From contig CASDZK010000003.1 in NCBI GenBank assembly GCA_949286165.1, forward strand, positions 1 to 43,231: a stretch of DNA of 43,231 nucleotides, in the 5' to 3' direction. The position numbers and the translations under genes are program-made. Under the pieces are notes generated by a model, which was not told the DNA's origin, made no database searches, and was given only the letters and a program-made list of their open reading frames with translations. The stretch is from an uncultured Alistipes sp. GTDB taxonomy: Bacteria; Bacteroidota; Bacteroidia; Bacteroidales; Rikenellaceae. This document shows positions 35,401 to 43,113 of this stretch, in pieces. Numbering within the stretch: position 1 is the first letter of the stretch; each line of letters starts with the position of its first letter.

Positions 35401-35681
35401 GCGGCCATCAGGAATATATCGAAGTTTCCGTTCCGGTCGCTGGCGAAGGCCAGATGTTTTCCGTCGGGCGACCACACCGGATTGCAGTCGTAGGCGGGAT
35501 GAGCGGTCAGGCGTTGTGCCGTTCCTCCCGTCGAACTTACCTTGTATAAATCGCCCTTGTACGTAAATGCGATTTGGGTTCCGTCCGGGGAAATACGCGG
35601 ATCGCGCATCCATAGGGGCGTTTGTGCGAATGCTCCCGAAGAGACCAGCAGCAAAGCGCAAACCAACATGTCTTTTTTCAT
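32472..35681 (-). CDS. Tricorn-like S41 family peptidase with beta-propeller repeats
   Basis: A 1069-residue secreted protease. Signal peptide MKKDMLVCALLLVSSGAFAQ, then about 12 TolB/PD40-type propeller blades, visible as repeats of SPDGxxxAF (RISPDGTQIAFTYKGDLY, VWSPDGKHLAFASDRNGNFD, LSPDGKELAFFENRSRLM). A PDZ-like region (EEVVENGPFDNARSRVKAGTVLEQIDG, ~790-830) and a C-terminal S41 peptidase domain (~883-1060) follow, with GIVIDTRFNGGG and a candidate nucleophile Ser972 in ANYSNAHG. The architecture is that of tricorn protease homologues, which trim oligopeptides; this one is likely periplasmic. The POT transporter elsewhere in the window could import its products, though no linkage exists. 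Confidence 0.9.
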   Translation of the reverse strand: MKKDMLVCALLLVSSGAFAQTPLWMRDPRISPDGTQIAFTYKGDLYKVSSTGGTAQRLTAHPAYDCNPVWSPDGKHLAFASDRNGNFDIFLMAAAGGDPVGLTAHSASEIPVTFSPDGEQVLFPAHIQDPAESALFPNGAMTELYAVDTATKCLEQILGTPAEAVCFSPDGHSFLYQDQKGFENEWRKHHTSSITRDIFRYDAKTGRHTRLTAYEGEDRNPVFSPDGKTVYFLSERKGSFNVFSFPSSQPEQVTQLTSFKNHPVRFLSAADNGVLCFQYDGELYVMQPGNSPKKVRISLIGDANRDDRTFLRFSSGASGAAVSPDGKQIALILRGEIFVTSSDYRTTKRITDTPEAEREVIFGPDNRTLIYTSERNNRTDLYRASIVREEDPNFPNATLIEEKALFPDDGKERACPRLSPDGKELAFFENRSRLMVYNFDTGETRPITDGSMQYSTDGYLDYEWSPDSRWFVLSFIGNRHDPYSDIGIVSSQGGPIHNITQSGYTDASPRWVLGGNAVLFTSERYGMRNHASWGSLRDVMLVFMNQDAYDKFRLSKEDYELQQELEKKTEKRQDSSQRADSAFVDISFDGMEDRIVRLTPNSSNLGEAILSKDGEKLYYMSAFESGYDMWVSDLRKHSTRLLHKLNGRWASFATDKEMKKLFLLGGQNMQSMDMASEKLTPIEYAAEMTLDPVREREYMYDRVCRQEAERFYTADMHGVDWPALCDHYRKFLPHINNNYDFAEMLSELLGELNVSHTGGRYSPSLGGDATAELGLLFAMRPTENGLQVEEVVENGPFDNARSRVKAGTVLEQIDGNPVTGMHALFPLLNKKAGKKTLASFFDPETGEQWEEVILPVSSSAMNGLLYKRWVKQRAAEVDSLSEGRLGYVHIQSMNDPSFRNVYADVLGKYNNREGIVIDTRFNGGGRLHEDIEVLFSGQKYLTQVIRGKEACDMPSRRWNKPSVMITCEANYSNAHGTPWVYKHRQIGKIVGMPVPGTMTSVSWEQLQDPSLVFGIPIIGYRLPDGSYLENTQLEPDITVANTPESVVTGRDMQLEKAVEVLLDEIDSNK

Positions 35682-35708
35682 GGTTTTGTCGTTTGAGGAT
35701 ATTTTTTA

Positions 35709-35716
35709 CAAAAATA
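35709..35716 (-). promoter_or_regulatory. Promoter -7 element for the tricorn-like gene
   Basis: Minus-strand TATTTTTG matches TAnnTTTG exactly, 27 bases upstream of the ATG. No convincing -33 TTG. Confidence 0.5.
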
Positions 35717-35930
35717 TAACAAGCATTCGATTGCATGAAATAAATGACGAAAGAGTAACGAAAACGGCATGGGATTCAGGGAATTTTAGCGAGAAAATCG
35801 GTTTATATGCGAGTTCGTTGCGGTTCTGCGATACTCCTCTTGGTCGAATCAATGTGACAAATTCATTCATCGCAGAATTTGTTGGTCTTGAAGAAAATTT
35901 CCGATATTCGCATTTTATCGGAAGAACAAG

Positions 35931-35938
35931 TATCTTTG
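35931..35938 (+). promoter_or_regulatory. Promoter -7 element for cobO
   Basis: TATCTTTG matches TAnnTTTG exactly, 45 bases before the cobO ATG; it lies after the far upstream in-frame ATG, which supports the later start. An 8+8 bp inverted repeat (ACAAATTC 35857-35864, GAATTTGT 35875-35882) lies upstream. Confidence 0.5.
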
Positions 35939-35983
35939 AGTGAGAAGGACGATATTTTACCGTTCGGACAAAAACGATTTGAA

Positions 35984-36502
35984 ATGAAGGAACAAGGGTA
36001 TATTCATCTTTATACGGGTAACGGAAAGGGGAAGACAACGGCGGCTTTCGGGCTGGCCGTTCGGGCGTTATGCGCGGGGAAAAGCGTTTACATAGGGCAA
36101 TTCGTCAAAAGTATGAAATACAATGAAACGGGGTTGGAGAATGTTTTCGACCGTTTGAAAATAGAACAGTTGGGAAGCGGTTGTTTTTTGCAGGGAAAAC
36201 CTGATCGGTCGGATGTGGAGATGGCGGAGCACGGTTTGGAAAAATGCAGGGAAGCGATACTTTCGGGGCAATACGATGTCGTGGTGCTCGATGAATTGAC
36301 GATCGCGCTCCATTTCGGTTTGTTGCGGATCGAAGAAGTACTCGATGTGCTACGGAATAAACGGCTTGAGACGGAGATAATCGTAACGGGACGATATGCT
36401 GCGGCCGAATTGGTGGAAATTGCGGATCTTGTGACCGACATGAAAGAAATAAAGCACTATTATTCGCAGGGCGTGTTGTCACGTAACGGAATAGACCGGT
36501 AG
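35984..36502 (+). CDS. cobO: Cob(I)yrinic acid a,c-diamide adenosyltransferase
   Basis: Transfers the adenosyl group from ATP to the cobalt of corrinoids, making adenosylcobalamin precursors (CobO/BtuR family). The 172-residue product starts MKEQGYIHLYTGNGKGK; the ATP loop GNGKGKTT is at 12-19, followed by AFGLAVRALCAGKSVYIGQFVKS and the acidic VVLDELTIALHFGLL segment, ending with ITDMKEIKHYYSQGV-like VTDMKEIKHYY. Length is standard. No other cobalamin gene is adjacent, consistent with salvage of corrinoids. It ends 1 base before the convergent tamB stop. Confidence 0.94.
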   Translation: MKEQGYIHLYTGNGKGKTTAAFGLAVRALCAGKSVYIGQFVKSMKYNETGLENVFDRLKIEQLGSGCFLQGKPDRSDVEMAEHGLEKCREAILSGQYDVVVLDELTIALHFGLLRIEEVLDVLRNKRLETEIIVTGRYAAAELVEIADLVTDMKEIKHYYSQGVLSRNGIDR

Positions 36503-36503
36503 T

Positions 36504-39500
36504 TTACCGGTAACTTCTTTCGATTTGCCGTTCCGCTTTTCGCTTTTCTTTCCGGAACAGCCGGTATTGCGTGCGTCCCAGCGAATCGATCAGGTTTCTT
36601 TTCTCCTCCCATCGGATTTTTCGTTCGGCCGATGCCGCCTGATATTTCTTGACCAGATCGGAAAATTTGTTGAAGTCTTCTTTATAGTAAATCCCTACTC
36701 CGCTCTCCTGTAACCCTTGATTTTCATCGAATGTCGTGATTTGTCGGGAAAAGGCTTTGGTACGTAGGTTGCCGGAGTGGTCCAGCAGGAAAGTCACGGC
36801 GAAGTTCCCGGACAGGTTGTTCAGTTGTTCCGTCGTGTAAGCTTTGTTGTTGTTGAAATCGTAATTGCCTTCCACATCGAGAAAGATGCGGTCTTTCAGC
36901 AGGGAGGTGGACAGGCTCAGCTCGATTTCGTCCGAAGTCAATTCGCTTTTCGGCCGGTAGTTGATGCCCAGATTGAATTTGTCGTTGGAAATCCAATTGC
37001 TGAGCTGGTTCGACAGGAATTCCAGTCCGGTAACGGCGCCGGCCGTGGTCAGTCCTACGTTTACGTTGCTGTTCGTGCTGTTGTTGTTCGCGAAGAAAGT
37101 GTTGGCGAACAGCAACCAGAATACCTGCATGGCGACATTTTCCTCCGTATTGAGGGCGCTGTTTATCAATCCTTGCGTTTCCGGATCGGCTCCGGGAACG
37201 GTAATGCCCAATTTGACGTCCGGTTGAAGCAAACGGCCGCTCAGGGTCAAATTGCAATCCACGTCTACCCGTTTGTTGTATAACCCGTTTTCACTGCCTA
37301 ACAACGGGGACAGATTGGTTTTGACGGTATAAATGCCGGTTACGTTCAAATTGGCCTGCAAAGGGTCGCCCGTCCAGTTGATGGTGCTTCCCTGCGCGAT
37401 GGTAAAATGTTTGTTGAATACGTTTTGCAAGGTAAACAGATAGCTCCCTTCGGTTATTTCATACCCTCCCCTGATGGTAAAAATGTCCTGCGAAGGGTTG
37501 GCATGTATGATGAACTCTCCTTGCCCTCGGGCTTTGATGATGTCTCCGATGGTCGGATCGATCACGATCTGGGCCTCGATATTGGGGCGGACGGTTATGT
37601 TCAGATTCATGTCGAAAGAACCGGCGGTACGGTTTTTCTTTTTACGATCGGACAAGATGAACGTTTTTTTCTCTTCCTGGACCGAAAGGGAATCGGCGGT
37701 GGCGAACTGAATGAAATCGGCCTCCGTCATCGTCGATTTGTCCGAAAGCGGCATGAAAAAGGTGGATTGGTTGTCGGTAGCCGCATTGACGTTCATCGTG
37801 ACCCGTTTCCCTATCCCGTCGATTTGCATGTCTCCCGACGCGAAAATCCGGCCGTAAAACAGGTCGTTGTCTTTCTGCGCGGTGTTCATGCAAAGCATTT
37901 GTTTCGGTTGGGTCCGGATGGAATAATGCACGTTTTTGAACAGACGATGGGTCAATTCGGCTTCGAAAGGGGCATGGTTTCCCATGGGATCGGTTAAAAT
38001 TCCGTTCTGCAGTACAAAACGATTGTCCGTAACATCCACCTCTCCTTTCACGCTGTAACGTACGCGGGTAAAATCCAGCGTCGTGTTGAACTCGGCGATA
38101 TTGACCTTTCCGTCCATACTCAATGTTCCGTTTTTCAAATTGGAAAGATGGAGGGAAACGGAAGCGTTGCCGCCGGTATCGTGTCCGATTCCCCGCAACA
38201 GCGGGTTCAGTACGGAAAGATCGATTCCTTTCATATCGAAATGCGTCGAATAACGCCGTTGTTTCGGATACAGATAGCCGTAGGCCAGCCTTTCGTTGTC
38301 GGCATTGACCAACGTATAAAGCAATTTGTTTTCTTCCGTATCGGACATTTGACTGCGGAACAAGGCGTCCGGATAGGTATGGTCGTTCAGGGAAAGTCGC
38401 GATATGCCGATCATGGAAATAAAATAGGGCTTGTTCAATACCGAAGCTATTTCCAGATTGCCGTTGAGCAGTCCGTCCACCCGGTATCCCAGCGCTGAAA
38501 CGACGGAGGTCAGCGGCGCCAGGCTGATATCGGACAAAGTGACTGACAGCGTGTCCCGCATGCTGCGGGATATTTTGCCGTCGAGCTGCAGTTGTTGCTT
38601 GTTGGAAGCGATGGTAAAATGGGAAATGTCGATGCCGGTGGTGTCGATCACTATGTCGGTCGGTTCCAGATGCCAGGTTTGTTCTCCCAGCATGAAACGC
38701 GAAGGTTGTACGTTCAAATACAATTGGGCGATGCCGGTTTCCGGGTCTCGGCCGAAGACGGATTGCAAACCGATGTAAGCGTTGGTCCCGTCGTCGGGAT
38801 TCGAAAAACGGGAATACAGATTGATATTGTCGTTTTTCACGCTACCCTGAATCATTACGTTCGGCAGGTAAACGCGTCCGGCAATGATTTCTTTGGCTTG
38901 GGCGAAAAGAGTGATGGAGTCGGACAAGCTTCTGCTATCGACGTTGATTCCGGAAATGGAGGTATTTCCTTTTTTGATGTATTCGGAATCGAAACTGTAA
39001 GAGAACTGGTTGATGCCCGGGTTGAACATGAAAGATAACCGGGTTCCTTCCGCCACGTTCAGGCCGGGAATGAAAATTCCGGCCACGTTATTGGCCTGTT
39101 TTACGTCGAGGGTGGCGATGTAATAACTGTTTTCCGCTGTTTCGCTGGGCATTGTCTCCGTTCGGTTTTTCGAATTTTTCCCTGTGAATAAATCCACGTT
39201 TTCTTCTTGCAAAGAGGGCAGAAATTTGCGGATGGTGTTTTTGAAATAAGGGAAAATGTTGTTATAGCTCTGCTGCCCCTGTATTTCCAGATCGGCGAAG
39301 TCGGAAACCATCCGGATATGTTTTCTCTCTTCGTCGTTGTTGGTCGTGAACTGTATGCGTCCTGCATGTACCGTGTCCACGGTGCTGATGTAACGCAGAC
39401 CGTCTATATTGATGAGTCCGTTGAGGTTGTCTATATCGTTGCCGTAACCGTTGGCATTGATCCGGGCGGAAATACGGGATACGGAATCCCGTTTGTCGAA

Positions 39501-41087
39501 ATTCAATTTGAAAAGATCCAGATTTTCGATGTCGAGCTGAAAATCGTAATGCGGGATCTTTTCTTCTATCGCTAAATAGCCGTCGAAACGGAAATCGATG
39601 TTGGGATCGGCAGATCCGATTTTGCCGGTAAAGGTTTTGTTCAGCACGTCGCCGTTGATTTCTATGCCGCTGTAATCGTAGCCATTGAAAAACATCCGGG
39701 AAATGCCGGTGCGGGTATTGATTTCCAGTCGGTCGGGTTCGGCCCGGAGATCCAATTCCGAATTCAGGGCGATTTCGCCTAATTTCTTGACGGATAACAG
39801 TTCTCCCAGATGGAATCCCGGCGTTTGGACGTTTCCCTGCATATGTAGGCCTTCGGCCAGGGGCGTGGCGCGTACATCGACGGCAATGTCGCCCAGTTCG
39901 GAGGATAGGACGCCCTGCGACTCGTAGTCGGAAAGGATGCCGTGGAAAGTTCCGCGGAACTGGATGAACGACATGGGCCGCAACCGTTCCAAGTTCAACG
40001 TCTTATTTGTGAAATCGGTTACGATATAACCGATATCGTCTATGGGCATGTGCATGGACGGCACTTCGATATCGAAAATCGTATGCCGAATGTCCGGGAG
40101 TCCCTGCAATTCGAACGAAATGTCCTTCAGAACGGTCGAATGGGTGTGTATTTGCCTCGCTTTCCCTCGTAAATGGGCTACCGTACCTTCCGCTGTTCCG
40201 GAGAAATTGACAATGGAGTTCCATGCGTGTCTTTTCCCGGAAAATTTGGATAGGGTGGAAAAATCGATATGGCTGCGCTTGACATCCATTTCCATAACCA
40301 CCCGGTTGAGGTAATCGCTCATGTTCCATTCGCTGAAATGCATGGCGTAACGGTTGATTTCCGCCCAGGATGCGTCGAAATCGGCGTATATTTCTTCCAA
40401 TTGGATGATATTCGGCGATAAAGTGAGACGGTCGGCGGAAAACGACTGGAACCGGAAACCGCTCCGTTCCGTGAAAGAGAGGCTGTCGATTTGCATGTCG
40501 ATACTGTCCGTAATTAACCGGAAATTGGAGATGCGGGCCGCAATGTCGTTGAACCGCATGTCTTGGAAATTGATGCCGTACTGTATTTCACGATGGTCGT
40601 ATTTTCGGAATTCGAAATCCAGAGAATCCACCTGAATCGTATTCATGTTCATCCGGAACAGCCGTTTTTTTTTCCGGTCTTTTTTAAGCTGCTGCGTGAT
40701 GTATTTCATGTTCAACGTCAGCGTGGAATCGCTGTTCAGATAGAGTTTCCCTCCCCGGAGAACGACCTGGTCGAACGACAATCCTTTTTTCATCGAGAGG
40801 GTTTGCAGTTTTGCGGTCAAATTCTTGGCGTACAGCAATGTGTCGTGTTCAACGGGATCTTCGACAAAAAAGCCGGTAACCTTCGCCGTATAAAAGAGGT
40901 CGAGATCGATTTTCTCTACGGAGATGCGCGTTCCGAGTGTCCGGCTGATCCGGTCGGTCAGGTTATCGACGATAAAATTTTGAACTACCCGTATTTGGAG
41001 CAGCAGAGAAAGCAGCAAAGGCAATACGACGGCTAACAGAACGATATAGGAAAGTCCGTGTATCGTGATGTATAAAAATTTTTTCAT
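36504..41087 (-). CDS. tamB: TamB-family translocation/assembly module protein
   Basis: A 1527-residue envelope protein. An N-terminal membrane anchor (YITIHGLSYIVLLAVVLPLLLSLLLQI) is followed by a very long repetitive beta-rich region (AsmA/TamB-like, with many short amphipathic strands) and a C-terminal TamB (DUF490) domain around residues 1150-1450, where ITVPGADPETQGLINSALNTEENVAMQVFWLLFANTFF is recognisable. TamB homologues bridge the periplasm and are thought to move lipids or assist outer-membrane assembly. In Bacteroidales this gene is characteristically long and divergent from tsaD, as here. It has a basic C-terminal tail (RKEKRKAERQIERSYR). Confidence 0.93.
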   Translation of the reverse strand: MKKFLYITIHGLSYIVLLAVVLPLLLSLLLQIRVVQNFIVDNLTDRISRTLGTRISVEKIDLDLFYTAKVTGFFVEDPVEHDTLLYAKNLTAKLQTLSMKKGLSFDQVVLRGGKLYLNSDSTLTLNMKYITQQLKKDRKKKRLFRMNMNTIQVDSLDFEFRKYDHREIQYGINFQDMRFNDIAARISNFRLITDSIDMQIDSLSFTERSGFRFQSFSADRLTLSPNIIQLEEIYADFDASWAEINRYAMHFSEWNMSDYLNRVVMEMDVKRSHIDFSTLSKFSGKRHAWNSIVNFSGTAEGTVAHLRGKARQIHTHSTVLKDISFELQGLPDIRHTIFDIEVPSMHMPIDDIGYIVTDFTNKTLNLERLRPMSFIQFRGTFHGILSDYESQGVLSSELGDIAVDVRATPLAEGLHMQGNVQTPGFHLGELLSVKKLGEIALNSELDLRAEPDRLEINTRTGISRMFFNGYDYSGIEINGDVLNKTFTGKIGSADPNIDFRFDGYLAIEEKIPHYDFQLDIENLDLFKLNFDKRDSVSRISARINANGYGNDIDNLNGLINIDGLRYISTVDTVHAGRIQFTTNNDEERKHIRMVSDFADLEIQGQQSYNNIFPYFKNTIRKFLPSLQEENVDLFTGKNSKNRTETMPSETAENSYYIATLDVKQANNVAGIFIPGLNVAEGTRLSFMFNPGINQFSYSFDSEYIKKGNTSISGINVDSRSLSDSITLFAQAKEIIAGRVYLPNVMIQGSVKNDNINLYSRFSNPDDGTNAYIGLQSVFGRDPETGIAQLYLNVQPSRFMLGEQTWHLEPTDIVIDTTGIDISHFTIASNKQQLQLDGKISRSMRDTLSVTLSDISLAPLTSVVSALGYRVDGLLNGNLEIASVLNKPYFISMIGISRLSLNDHTYPDALFRSQMSDTEENKLLYTLVNADNERLAYGYLYPKQRRYSTHFDMKGIDLSVLNPLLRGIGHDTGGNASVSLHLSNLKNGTLSMDGKVNIAEFNTTLDFTRVRYSVKGEVDVTDNRFVLQNGILTDPMGNHAPFEAELTHRLFKNVHYSIRTQPKQMLCMNTAQKDNDLFYGRIFASGDMQIDGIGKRVTMNVNAATDNQSTFFMPLSDKSTMTEADFIQFATADSLSVQEEKKTFILSDRKKKNRTAGSFDMNLNITVRPNIEAQIVIDPTIGDIIKARGQGEFIIHANPSQDIFTIRGGYEITEGSYLFTLQNVFNKHFTIAQGSTINWTGDPLQANLNVTGIYTVKTNLSPLLGSENGLYNKRVDVDCNLTLSGRLLQPDVKLGITVPGADPETQGLINSALNTEENVAMQVFWLLFANTFFANNNSTNSNVNVGLTTAGAVTGLEFLSNQLSNWISNDKFNLGINYRPKSELTSDEIELSLSTSLLKDRIFLDVEGNYDFNNNKAYTTEQLNNLSGNFAVTFLLDHSGNLRTKAFSRQITTFDENQGLQESGVGIYYKEDFNKFSDLVKKYQAASAERKIRWEEKRNLIDSLGRTQYRLFRKEKRKAERQIERSYR

Positions 41088-41148
41088 GGATGAAAACCTT
41101 TGCTTATCTTTACATCTCTTTTAGGGAGTTGTCCCGGTAGGTAAATTG

Positions 41149-41156
41149 CAAAAATA
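41149..41156 (-). promoter_or_regulatory. Promoter -7 element for tamB
   Basis: Minus-strand TATTTTTG followed by C matches TAnnTTTG, about 60 bases upstream of the tamB ATG and overlapping the region just before tsaD. A plus-strand TATCTTTA (41105-41112) may serve tsaD, so the two promoters would overlap head-to-head. Confidence 0.55.
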
Positions 41157-41171
41157 ACATATTTTTTTAAG

Positions 41172-42197
41172 ATGGAAATAACAATTTTGGGCATAGAGTC
41201 TTCTTGCGACGACACTTCGGCGGCGGTCGTCCGGGGCACTACCCTGCTGTCGAACGTCATAGCCAATCAGGACGTTCATCGGAAATGGGGCGGCGTGGTC
41301 CCGGAATTGGCCTCGCGGGCGCATCAGCAGAATATTGTGCCGGTAGTGGACAAGGCGTTGAAAGATGCGGACGTTTCGTTGGACGATATCGATGCCGTGG
41401 CTTTTACCCGCGGCCCCGGTTTGTTGGGATCGCTGTTGGTAGGAAGCTCTTTCGCCAAAGGATTGACGTTGGCGAAAAATATACCGATGATCGAATGCAA
41501 CCACCTGTTGGGGCACATCATGGTTCATTTCCTGAACGAGAAAGACCGGGAACTGCCGCATCCCTCCTTCCCTTTCTTATGCTTGTTGGTTTCCGGCGGG
41601 CATACTCAAATCGTATGGGTGCGGGATTATTTCGATATGGAAATTGTCGGTCAGACGATCGACGATGCGGCGGGGGAAGCTTTCGATAAATGCGCCAAGG
41701 TAATGGGATTGCCCTACCCTGGGGGGCCGGTCATCGACAAGCTGGCGGCGGAGGGGAATCCGAAGGCTTTTAAATTCGCCAAACCTTCCGTTCCGGATTA
41801 TGATTACAGTTTCAGCGGATTGAAAACTTCCTTCCTCTATTTTCTGAGGGACCGGGTGGCTGAAGATCCTGATTTTGTCGAAAAAAATAAAGGCGATTTA
41901 TGCGCTTCGTTGCAACATACGATTATCGAAATTTTATTGGCCAAATTGATAAAAGCGGCGAAAGCACTGAATATTAAAGACATCGCCCTTGCCGGAGGCG
42001 TGTCGGCCAACAGCGGGTTACGGAAGGCGTTGGCCGAGGAAGGCGAGGAAAGGCAATGGAACGTTTTTCTGCCGCCGTTCAAATTTACGACGGACAATGC
42101 CGCCATGATCGCCGTATCCGGCTATTTCAAATATTTGAAAAACGATTTTGCGGATATCGACATCGCTCCGGTATCAAGAGTGGCTGAGTTATGGTAA
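41172..42197 (+). CDS. tsaD: tRNA threonylcarbamoyladenosine transferase TsaD
   Basis: Transfers the threonylcarbamoyl group to A37 of ANN-decoding tRNAs, with TsaB and TsaE. The 341-residue ASKHA protein begins MEITILGIESSCDDTSAA (the family's GIESSCDDT), has the metal ligands His111 and His115 (NHLLGHIMVH), LVSGGHTQ, the DDAAGEAFDK segment and the C-terminal GGVSANSGLRKAL and FTTDNAAMIA. tsaC, for the earlier step, is in the same window at 17125-17700. It overlaps bioD by 7 bases. Confidence 0.98.
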   Translation: MEITILGIESSCDDTSAAVVRGTTLLSNVIANQDVHRKWGGVVPELASRAHQQNIVPVVDKALKDADVSLDDIDAVAFTRGPGLLGSLLVGSSFAKGLTLAKNIPMIECNHLLGHIMVHFLNEKDRELPHPSFPFLCLLVSGGHTQIVWVRDYFDMEIVGQTIDDAAGEAFDKCAKVMGLPYPGGPVIDKLAAEGNPKAFKFAKPSVPDYDYSFSGLKTSFLYFLRDRVAEDPDFVEKNKGDLCASLQHTIIEILLAKLIKAAKALNIKDIALAGGVSANSGLRKALAEEGEERQWNVFLPPFKFTTDNAAMIAVSGYFKYLKNDFADIDIAPVSRVAELW

Positions 42198-42862
42198 ACG
42201 GATTGGAACCGGGCGTTTATTTCGTATCGGGAATCGATACGGATGCCGGAAAGAGTTACGCGACGGGTTATGTTTTACGGGAAGCGGTGCGAAACGGCAT
42301 GCGGGCTATTTCCCAGAAATTCATTCAGACCGGCGGTTTGGGAAGTCGCGGGGTGTCGATAGATATCGATATACACCGCCGGATTATGGGAATTCCCCTG
42401 CTCGATGAGGATAAGGACGGAACGACCTGTCCCGTGGTTTTCTCTTATCCCGCGTCTCCGCATTTGGCTGCGGCCATGGACGGTCTTCCCATCGATTTCG
42501 CGGCCATAGAACGCTCTACGGAACGGTTGAGCAAAGATTATGATTTGCTGTTGATCGAAGGAGCGGGAGGCTTGCAGGTGCCTTTGACGGAAGATTATGC
42601 TACGATAGATTATATTCGGGACAAAGGTTATCCGGTATTGCTGACGACGTCGGGAAAACTGGGAAGCATCAATCATACGTTGTTGAGCATAGAAGCCTGC
42701 CGGAACAGAGGTATTCCCGTAGCCGCCCTGTTGTATAACGAATATTTCGCAAAAGAGGACGCGACGATAGACCGGGATACGAAAGCGTATTTGCAGCGTT
42801 ATGTCGATCGGCATCTGTCCGGATGCAGGTTCATCGACATTCCGGTAATAACGGCGGAATGA
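42191..42862 (+). CDS. bioD: Dethiobiotin synthetase
   Basis: ATP-dependent carboxylation of 7,8-diaminopelargonic acid to dethiobiotin, the penultimate step of biotin synthesis. The 223-residue product has the P-loop GIDTDAGKS (14-22), the substrate Lys in QKFIQTG (~42) and LLIEGAGGLQVPL for the second half of the active site. The start is an ATG inside the end of tsaD, 7-base overlap, suggesting translational coupling. No other bio gene is in the window; the following gene appears cut off by the IS element. Confidence 0.94.
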   Translation: MVNGLEPGVYFVSGIDTDAGKSYATGYVLREAVRNGMRAISQKFIQTGGLGSRGVSIDIDIHRRIMGIPLLDEDKDGTTCPVVFSYPASPHLAAAMDGLPIDFAAIERSTERLSKDYDLLLIEGAGGLQVPLTEDYATIDYIRDKGYPVLLTTSGKLGSINHTLLSIEACRNRGIPVAALLYNEYFAKEDATIDRDTKAYLQRYVDRHLSGCRFIDIPVITAE

Positions 42863-43017
42863 TCTTTATTGGGAGATGGCAATCATGAAACGAGGGTGAC
42901 CCAAAAGTCAAAGACAGACTTAAGGGTTACCTTTCTTTTTTTATAATGCCAGGAAAGTCCCGGCGAGTCCGGGTAATGGATTTTTTTTGGGGGGGGTGGA
43001 GGACAATACAGATAATT

Positions 43018-43060
43018 AACGGTTATCCTGCTGAAAATAAGTGGGATAACCGTTGTTTTT
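43018..43060 (+). terminator. Terminator-like hairpin in the IS leader
   Basis: AACGGTTATCC (43018-43028) pairs perfectly with GGATAACCGTT (43044-43054) around a 15-base loop, and GTTTTT follows. It would block readthrough from neighbouring genes into the transposase. Position 1 of the window is the complement of 43029, so the left end starts at the same hairpin. Confidence 0.65.
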
Positions 43061-43083
43061 ATGGTAAAAGATAGTTATATTTA
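43053..43083 (+). promoter_or_regulatory. Putative transposase promoter
   Basis: TTG (43053-43055), a 20-base spacer and TATATTTA (43076-43083), one base from TAnnTTTG, give a leader of about 24 nt that includes 12 consecutive A (43090-43101). Confidence 0.45.
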
Positions 43084-43113
43084 TAGTGCAAAAAAAAAAA
43101 ACAGTCATTTACC

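Noticed and set aside
35717..35983. Cobalamin riboswitch upstream of cobO
   Set aside because: No B12-box-like sequence or suitable pairing; the promoter lies only 45 bases before the start, leaving no room for an aptamer.
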